A DNA stretch of 11,842 nucleotides from an uncultured Collinsella sp. (GTDB lineage: Bacteria; Actinomycetota; Coriobacteriia; Coriobacteriales; Coriobacteriaceae): positions 1 to 11,842 of the forward strand of contig CABUVF010000052.1 in NCBI GenBank assembly GCA_902494945.1. Direction: 5' to 3'. The position numbers and the translations under genes were made by a program. A model generated the notes under the pieces. The model saw only the letters and a program-made list of their open reading frames with translations. It ran no database searches and was not told the DNA's origin. Below are positions 1 to 7,500 of the stretch, in pieces. Every line of letters begins with the position of its first letter. The first letter of the stretch is position 1.

Positions 1-24
1 AAGTTAGTCGCCGACCCTTGAAAT

Positions 25-30
25 GAGGTG
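25..30 (+). promoter_or_regulatory. Ribosome binding site deciding the start at 36
   Basis: GAGGTG lies five bases before the ATG at 36. The other candidate ATG, at 23, has no purine-rich stretch upstream. The site therefore favours the start at 36, whose frame encodes a clear signal peptide but stops at 123-125. Confidence 0.65.
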
Positions 31-35
31 CCGAG

Positions 36-1024
36 ATGAACGACATTCTCGCAAGAAGAGCAAGACGAGCAACTGTGGGCATCGCCCTTTCCGCGGCACT
101 TGTCGCGGGAATCGCCCCCCCGTAACGGCGATCGCGGCAGAAACCAGTTCCCCCACCGGTGCAGTTGCCTTGCAGACGGAAGATGCGACCGCCGCTAAAG
201 AAAAAGCGTATGCAGCCATGCAGGAAGCGCTCAAAACCCTCGAGGCCGCAAAAGACGCCGCAAGCCTCGAGAAACTTGCGGAAATCGATGATGACATTGC
301 CAGTTTTCAAGAGATCCACGACATGGTGGTGACGGAAGCCGCCAAACGGAGGGAACCCCTTCCCGCCATGCAAGCGAACGTCGATGCAGCCCAAGCCAAA
401 TACGATGAGGCCCACAACCGGACAAGCGGCCTTCAGGCAGAATTAGATAAGGTACTCAAGGAGCTCGGCGACGAGGCGCCCAGCACAGCTATTAAGGAGC
501 ATATTAAGCAGCTGCGCAGTGAGATCATGGCGGCAGAAAGGCGAGAAGAATCTTGTGAAGATGATCTTCACCGCTACCAACGCCGGCTCGAAAGCCAGGA
601 AAAACAGGTTCAGTATTTCGAAAGTGAGGCAAAGGAAGCTAAAGCCCACATCGACGAGGACATAGCCAAGCGAAATGCGCTCCTTAGCGATTTGGAAAAG
701 GCGCAAGCGGCCTATGACGACGCCTGCAAAGCATACGAAGAGGCAAAGGCCGCAGCAGACAAGGCCACCTCGCCCGAGATAACGAAACCCGCCGAGACGA
801 CAAAACCCTCCAGCTCAGCGCAGCCGGCCGAAACGGCACAGCCCGCCAGCTCGCCCGCGACCGGCAAATACGCTCCATCAAGCTCCACCAAGCAAGCAAA
901 TGCAGACGGCAAGCTTGCGAATACGGGCGACACGACGCCTAGTGCAATCGTACTCGCAGGAATCGCCGCCGCAGGGTTCGGAATAACCGCCACAGCTACA
1001 CGCCGCATCAAGAACTCAAAATAG
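36..1024 (+). CDS. Sortase-anchored coiled-coil surface protein, frameshifted in the signal peptide at a C7 tract
   Basis: From the ATG at 36 the frame encodes a typical export signal: an Arg-rich N-region (RRARR, residues 7-11), a hydrophobic core (about 13-27), then PP and TAA at 123-125. If one C is added to the run at 115-121, the frame continues as PPVTAIAAETSS and stays open to TAG at 1022-1024, giving about 329 residues with signal cleavage near A34/A35. The mature part is Ala/Glu/Lys-rich and heptad-like, a long coiled coil (about 50-243), followed by a Pro/Ser/Thr wall-spanning linker (245-290), LANTG (294-298), a hydrophobic segment (about 302-322) and a basic tail ending RRIKNSK. 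This is the layout of a sortase substrate displayed on peptidoglycan. As written the gene is OFF or broken. Reading from the ATG at 23 gives an uninterrupted protein, but without signal peptide or ribosome binding site. The binding partner is unknown. Frameshift and surface location are well supported; function is not. Confidence 0.8.
115..121 (+). repeat. Homopolymeric C7 tract in the signal-peptide coding region
   Basis: Seven consecutive C, preceded by G and followed by GTAA. The tract is exactly where the signal-peptide frame and the mature-protein frame part. Seven C puts TAA directly after the Pro-Pro codons; eight C would fuse the two frames. It is a candidate slipped-strand mispairing site, or an undercalled homopolymer. 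Confidence 0.75.
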
Positions 1025-1074
1025 CCGACAGAGCATTCTGCCTTCACCAATCCACAAGCCCAGCGACAAAAAGA

Positions 1075-1105
1075 GGCCCGTTTCCCCAACCCAGGGAAAC
1101 GGGCC
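1075..1105. terminator. Bidirectional intrinsic terminator hairpin
   Basis: A perfect 12-bp stem (1075-1086 with 1094-1105) with a 7-base loop sits 51 bases after the stop codon of the coiled-coil protein gene. On the plus strand it is followed by CCTTTACTTG, a weak U-tract. On the minus strand it is followed by TCTTTTTG, a good U-tract. It could thus end plus-strand transcripts from the surface gene and catch minus-strand transcripts coming past ffs. Confidence 0.8.
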
Positions 1106-1110
1106 CCTTT

Positions 1111-1236
1111 ACTTGAAAAAACAGATGGTAATGCCACTGTCTCTTGAAGCACATCGCCACCGCGCTCCAAACAACGCCAACGAGCAGCATTCCTTAAGGG
1201 ATAGATTTAATTAGGCTAACGCGCCTTTACGGGTGA
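1111..1236. other. Non-coding spacer with no recognised element
   Basis: No credible reading frame, RNA motif or promoter was recognised here. The right end (from 1223) carries the string GCCTTTACGGGTGATTTTT, which recurs with one base missing near 9640, so the end of a dispersed repeat may start here. Confidence 0.4.
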
Positions 1237-1363
1237 TTTTTGGACGAAGTGGTCCCGGTGCCGGCGGGCTGTTTGGTAGTCGAGCGATCCCGCAGGCAAA
1301 GCCGAGGACCAGCGAGACACCAAACAGCCCGCCGGCACCGGGACCACTTCGCGGCACCAAAAA
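1237..1363. repeat. Long perfect inverted repeat (palindromic element) abutting the SRP RNA terminator
   Basis: Arms 1245-1277 and 1319-1351 are perfect 33-bp reverse complements around a 41-base centre. After a small asymmetric gap (1 base left, 5 bases right) pairing resumes for 7 bp (1237-1243 with 1357-1363). The right end overlaps the T5 tract that ends the SRP RNA. The arms are GC-rich and no U-tract follows either arm, so a plain terminator is unlikely. It resembles a mobile palindromic (REP/MITE-like) element, but copy number cannot be seen from one window. Confidence 0.75.
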
Positions 1364-1482
1364 GCGCCCGCGCACTCGATGGATTCGGATGCCCGACAGA
1401 GGCTCCTTATGGCTGCTTCCTTCCGGACCTGACCAGATTCGGAACATGTCGTCATCCGAACCCATCGAACGCGCTAGGCGCT
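1364..1482 (-). ncRNA. ffs: Signal recognition particle RNA, small bacterial type (4.5S)
   Basis: On the minus strand the conserved apical domain is present (complement of 1411-1434), with GGTCAGG, the GGAA tetraloop and GGAAGCAGCC, which bind the Ffh M-domain. The flanks pair over nearly their full length: the 5' arm beginning GCGCC and ending TTCGGATG is matched by the 3' arm from CATCCGAA to GGGCGC. The RNA is thus a single long hairpin of about 119 nt, the size of the short SRP RNA without an Alu domain. The terminal GC-rich helix followed by TTTTT (complement of 1359-1363) also serves as its terminator. The RNA, with Ffh, targets nascent membrane and exported proteins to the Sec translocon. 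Exact ends are estimates. Confidence 0.95.
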
Positions 1483-1488
1483 CGGTAT

Positions 1489-1517
1489 ATCTTACCTGCT
1501 CCCGTCCAGCAGGGCAA
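1489..1517 (-). promoter_or_regulatory. Promoter of the SRP RNA gene
   Basis: On the minus strand TTGCCC (complement of 1512-1517) is followed, after exactly 17 bases, by TAAGAT (complement of 1489-1494). The predicted start is about 7 bases downstream near 1482, where the paired SRP helix begins. Geometry and agreement with the RNA 5' end support it. Confidence 0.7.
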
Positions 1518-1551
1518 GTGGGGCGAACCCATCGGATGGATTCGCCCCACT
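1517..1551 (-). terminator. Hairpin after the giant adhesin gene, likely terminator
   Basis: A perfect 11-bp GC-rich stem (1517-1527 with 1541-1551), one mismatch, then 4 more pairs and a 3-base loop. It starts 11 bases after the adhesin stop codon. No U-tract follows, so termination would be weak or factor-assisted. Its distal base touches the -35 box of the SRP RNA promoter. Confidence 0.6.
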
Positions 1552-1562
1552 CGTGCACATCG

Positions 1563-4500
1563 CTAGCGGCGCTTGCGGTACAGGACCGCGCCACCCGCGA
1601 CGGCCAGCGCGCCGATGCCGGCCATGGCGCCGAGCGCCTCAACCAGCAGGCTGCGGTCGCCGGTGTCGGGCATACCGCCCTTGGAGCCGTCGCCGCCGGA
1701 GCCTCCGCCGGAGCCGTTATCGGAACCGCCGCCCGAGCCGCCGCCCGGCGTGCCGGGGTTCTCGGGGTTCTCGGGGGTGCCGGGCTCCTCGACGTAGCTG
1801 TTGGTGAAGACCGGCGGCATGTTGGCGTCGCCCTCGTAGGAGACCTTCGCCGACAGGTAGCCCGTCTTGGTGCCGCCTGCTGCCTCGTCGCTCACCGTGA
1901 CGACGATCTTGTGCACCGCCTTGTCGTAGGTCACGTGCGCCTGGCCGTCGTCGACCTCGCTCACCGTGAAGGTGTAGGTGCCGGCCCGCTTGAAGGTCAG
2001 CGCATCGAACACGACGCTGCCGTCGGCGGTATTCTTGGCGGTCGACATGACCTTGCCGTCCCGGCCCTTGAGCTCAAAGCCAAACTGGCCCGCCTTGAGC
2101 TCGGCGCCCTTGAGCACCTTGGCGGCGCCCAGCCTGAGGGTGACAGGTGCGGCCTCGTAGCCGTTGGTGAACGTCACCGAGTCGTCGCCCGTGGGATTGC
2201 CCTCGGCATCCATGAGCTCGTGCTTGACGGCGAGCGTGCCGTTTTTGGCATCGGTGACCGTCGTGCGCACGCGGTACGTCGTCTTGTCGTACGTCACGCC
2301 GCCCGCCGTGCCGGCGACCTCGCGCAGCTCGTAGCCGTGCGTGCCGGGCGCGGTGTAGGTGACGGGGCTGAGCGCGACCGTGCCGTCGGCGGCGTTCTTG
2401 CCCGTCGCCACGACGCTCTCGCTGCCGTCAGCGGCAATCTCGACCAGCTGGAACTCAAACTCGCCCTCGGCCAAATCACGGCCCTCGAGCTTCTTGCTCA
2501 CTTTGATCTGGTCGGTGACGGAGCTCGGCGTCGGGTTCACGCCGTAGGTGTTGGTGAACTCGAACGCGCCCCTGCCCTCGGGCGTGGCCTCTGCGGGCAG
2601 GACCTTCGCGACAAGCGTGCCCGCGGCGGTGTCCTCGACCACCCTGACCATGAAGGTCCTGGTTGCCGTCGCGTCATTGACCACGCCGTCGACCGAACCG
2701 GACTCGCTCACCCGGTAGGTGAACGTCTTGGTGCGCAGGCCGCCGCCGTCGATCTCGACGTCATCGAGGTCGCTCGGCTGCTTAAACGTGACGTGGCCCA
2801 GCGCGACGTTACCGGCGGCGTCGTTGGCCGCCTCGGTCACCGTCTTGCCGGAGGCGTCGATCGGCGCGGGCGCGCCGTCCAGCGGCTCAATCTTAAAGGT
2901 GTACTTGCCCGCAATGTCGGCCTGCGTGAGGCCGAGTCCGGCTTGGCTAAGCGCCAGCGTCTTGGTGCCCGCGAGATCGACCCTCGCCTCGCCGGCGCTA
3001 TAGGCATTCACAAACGACAGCGTGCTGTCGGAGCCCTCGGGGTAGGTCACGGCCACATCCAGCCCGCCCTTGCCGTTATCGGTCACCTTGACCGTGATGC
3101 CGAAGCTCGACGTGGCCGCCGTCACGCCCGCAGGCAGCCGGTCCGTACCGTCCTCGGAAACGGTATAGGGAATGACCCAGGAGCCGTCGGCGGCCTTGGT
3201 GGCGGTACCGTCTCCCGCCATCCGCTCGAGCGCGTCAGTAGTGTAGGCAATAGGCGAGAACGCAAGTCCCGCGGCCTCGCCGTCGCCGGAGGCCTGGTTG
3301 GTCGCGGTCGCGACCACGTTGCCCCGGGCATCGCGGACGGAGAACGAGAACTCGCCCGCCGCCGCGGCGCGACCCGTCAGCGTCTTGGTGGCGTTGATAG
3401 CCGCGCCGCCCTCGCCGCCGAGCATTCCGGTGGCCTCGTAGGAGTTCTCGAACGCGACTGTCACGAACGCAGGCGTCGCCGTGGCGTCATCCGCCGTGGA
3501 GACCTCGCTGCGGGCGACCTCGACGCCGTCCTTGGCAACTGTGGTCGTGACCGTGAGCTTGCCCGTCGCGGCGTCGTAGCCGGGCGCGATGGTCACCGTG
3601 CGCGGCGCGGTGTCGTTGGTGTAGCCCTCGCCGCCGAGCTTGGTCTCGGTAACGGTGAAGCTGTAGGTCTTGCCCGCATCGGCGTCGGTGAACTTCACGT
3701 CGCTCTCCGCGATCCCGCCGATGAGGTCGACCAGGTCGGCCGCACCGTCATCAGCCGCGGCCACGGCGTAGGCGTCCTTGCCGGTCTTGAGGCCGAGCTT
3801 GGCGGCCGTCTCGGCGTCCGCGGTCACGGTGAAGGCGAACTGCCCCGCCTCCATGGCGCGGCCGGAGAGCGTCTTGGACAGGCGCACGCCCGCGCGGGCC
3901 GAGTAGTCGAGCTCGGTCGTGTAGGTGTTGACGAAGTCGCCGCCGCTCGCCTGCGCGATTGCGGGCGTCGTGGCCGTGAGGTTGCCGGAGCCGTCGTCGG
4001 TCACGGTCACCGTCATCGTGGCGGCGTGGCCGTCGTAGGCCACACCGGCGATGGCGGAGCCGTCATCGGGCCTGACCTCGCGCACCGTGTAGGTGAAGGT
4101 CTTGGCGCGCACGCGCTTGCCGCCGACCTCGGCGAACCCGGCGTCCTTGATGTCGTCGAGCGTGTAGCGGATGGGGCCGAAGTCGAAGGCGACCCTATCG
4201 CCCGCCTTGGTGCCGGCGGCGGCCGTCACGCTGACGGTCTTGGAGCCGTCGGCAGAGCCCTCGGGCATGGGGGCGCCGTCCTCGCCCGCGAGCGCGAACT
4301 GGAAGCTGTCGCCCTCCGCCCAGTCGCGTCCCTTGAGTGTCTTGGTGAAGAGTCCCGCGGTGGAGACGTCCCTGCCCTCGGTGGCCGTTCCGTACGTGTT
4401 GGTGAACGCGACGGTCGCGCCGTCCTCGGTCACGGCACCCTCGGCCTTGGAGCCGTCAGCCCCGTTAACAGCAGTCGTGTAGCCCTCGGCGGCATCCTCG

Positions 4501-7500
4501 GTCACGGTGTAGCGCGCGCCCACGGGCAGGCCGTCGATGGCCTTCTCCCCGCCGTCCTTAAGCGTGAAGGTCGTCTTGCCGTCCGTGAACGTCACGGCGT
4601 GCTCGCCCTTGCCGAAGATGCCAGAGACGGGCTCGCCGTCCCCGTCGGTCAGCGCGACCGTAAAGCCGAACTCGCGTTGGCTGTCGCCGCCGACGACCGT
4701 CTTCTTGACGGTGAGGCTGCCCTCGCGGGACACGCTGTTGTGGGTCGTGTTGGTCTGGGATTCGTTCTCCCCCACCTTGACCGTGGCGGTGTTGGAGATG
4801 TCGTCGACCACGGCGGCTTCGGCGGAGACCTTCACGTCAAAGCTGAGCGTGCCCGTGGCGCCCGCAGCCTGCTCGCCGAGCGACCAGGTAAGGGTGCGCG
4901 TCGCAGCGTCGTAGGCGGCACCGTCGGCAGAACCCTCAACATAGTTAACGCCCTTGGGCAGGACATCGGTCACCGTCACGTCGGCCGCCTGCGCGGCGCC
5001 CCTGTCGTCGACGCTGTTATTGGCCCAGCCGATGGTATAGGTGAGGATATCGCCCACGCCCACCGGCTTGCCATCCACATCGACCTTGGCGCCCGAGGCG
5101 TTCGCCTTGGTGACGGTCTTGGTGTTGTCGTGCGGCGTGAAGGTGTTGGTGAAGGTCTTCTTGCCCCGCTCGTTGGAGATCTCGGCCTTAAGGCCGGCAC
5201 CGGTCTGAGTCACCGCGATGTCGAAGGTGTAGGCATGCGCGTCGTCCTCAATCAGGACATCGCCGCTTGCTTTCTCGGTCACGGTCGCGTGGTAGGTGCC
5301 CGGATTGGTGAAGCTGAGCTCGCCAAAGGAAACCTTGCCGTCCTTGTCATTCTTCGCCTCGATTGGGTAGCCCTCGAGGACATTGCCCGCACCGTCGGCG
5401 AGGGAGAGCTCAAAGGCGAACTCCCCCTCCTGGAGGCCGGGCTTGCGGCCGCCCGCGAGCACCTTGGTGAGCTCGGGGACGGACACCGTGGCGGGGGCGG
5501 GGTCGAAGGTGTTGGTGAAGACGGCGGAGGAGACCTGGTCTGCCGCGATGGAGCCCTCGGCCTTGGAGCCCTCGGCTCCGTTCACTGCAGCCTTGTAGCC
5601 AGCGGCGGCGCGCTCGGTCACCGTGTAGGCGGTTCCCGCGGGCAGTCCCGTGATCCTCGCCATCTGGCCATCTTTGAGCTTGAGGGTCGCCTCGCCGCCC
5701 TCGAACGTCGCGTCACCGTAGGTGCCGGACACGCCGTGGCCCGCGGCATCGGTGGCCTCGACCGCAAACTCAAATGTCTTGTCTGCGTCGACCGCCAGGC
5801 CCTCGCGCGCCGCGACGGCCTTGGAGACGTCGAGCTCGCCCGTCTTCACAGTGTTGGTCACGGTGAAGCCGTGCTCGGCGTCGCCGGTGACCTTGGAGCT
5901 GTAGCCCTCGACGGCGTCCTCGGCCACGGTGTAGTCGATCACGGCGCCGGACTTGGAGTACTTGGCCAGGCCCTCGAAGGAGTGCTTCCAGTTATTGGAC
6001 TCTGACAGCTCGGCCGACTCGCCGGTGTCCTTCCCGTCGGCGAGCAGGCGCACGGTGGCCTTGGCGGCCGCCGGGCCGACCCACTTCTTCTCGACGGGCA
6101 CCGAGACCTTGGCCGTGGAGGCGTTGGTCACGGTGAAGCCGTGCTCGGCGTCGCCGGTGACCTTGGAGCTGTAGCCCTCGACGGCGTCCTCGGCCACGGT
6201 GTAGTCGATCACGGCGCCGGAAGCATCACGCTGCGGCAGGCTGGAGAAGACGCCCTTCCAGTCGTTGGACTCGCTCAGGGTGATCGAATCGATGACGGTA
6301 TCGCCGTTCTTGAGATTTACTTTGACCTTATTAGGATGGGGAATCCTGGGGTTCTCCCAGACCTTTTCGACTGGAATGTTAATGCTCTCGGACTTGCCGA
6401 TGACAACACCGCCGTTGGCGCCGATGCCGCCTCCCAACGGCGCCGTATTGCCAGAGATCGTCAGCGACGTCTGGCCGCCGCCGAGGTTATACACATCCTC
6501 GCTCATCACAGATTTAAGCGCGACGTTCGGCGTGGCGTCGGTAAAGGACAGGGGCTCGCCGTTGTCACCATCGGGCGTAAATCGCGGGATTTCGGGGTTT
6601 GTTGCCGCAGTGGTGCCCTCGGGGTTAAACAGTCCACCGTCTCTGTACCAGCTGACCTTTCCGCCGCCCGGAGCGCGGTTGGCCAAGGTCAGTTTGTATT
6701 TGGCGTCTTTGGCGCCGGTGAAGACGAAGTCGTCTCCCGCCTCGTCAGCCGTGTTCTTGGCGATCAGGCCGCCGTCCCGGACGTAGACCTTGGCATCTCC
6801 GGTAGGGCAGAACCACATGCCGCCGCCCTGTTTATCCGCATGGTTATCAACAACGAGAGCGTTTTCGATATGGAGCGTACTATAGCCAAGATACTCGTTG
6901 CCTTCGCTATACACGCCGCCGCCCATGCTCCAAGCAGTATTACCCTCGATCTTGCCCGCGCTGAGCGTGACGTCATTCGAATAGGTATAGACACCTCCAC
7001 CGGCGGAAGCGGAGTTGCCAGATATGGACCCGCCCTGCATGATGAAAGCAGTATTCCCCTTTTCGCTATTCTGACAGCCCGGGTCGACCACACACACTCC
7101 GCCGCCTTTGCCTTTGCCAGACGCAACGTTGTTCTCAATCTTTCCACCCGTCATGGTGAACTCGGCGTTGCCCTCAATATGAACTGCTCCGGAAGGATCG
7201 TAGGCCGCCTCCAGCCTACTGCTCCTGTTGCCGGAAATCTGACCACCAGTCATCGTGAACTTGGCTCTTTGGTTTTCGCCCTTACCCTGGCCGTACGCAA
7301 GCACCGCACTGCCTCGATAACCGTTGTTGCCCTCGATGCGGCCTCCGCTCATGTCAAAGCGAGCGTTGCCCCACAAAATGACGCCAGAAGATGTAAGCCA
7401 ATAGCAATTGGTGGCCCCGGTAACGACTCCGTTGTTACGGATAACGCCACCCCTCATAACTACATGAGCGCCGCTGGACGCGCGAACGGCACCGCAATAC

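Noticed and set aside
23..125. ATG at 23 as the true start of the coiled-coil surface protein
   Set aside because: It gives an unbroken frame but no signal peptide for a protein with a wall-sorting signal, and it has no ribosome binding site. The ATG at 36 has both.
1211..1642. 143-codon minus-strand frame over the SRP RNA region
   Set aside because: It covers the end of the adhesin gene, the SRP RNA and the palindrome. Its apparent peptide repeats come only from the inverted-repeat arms.
1233..6005. 1590-codon open frame on the plus strand, antisense to the adhesin
   Set aside because: It is a mirror of the GC-rich, third-position-biased adhesin codons. The translation is low-complexity Gly/Val/Arg/His with no recognisable domain or start site, and it runs through the SRP RNA and the palindrome.
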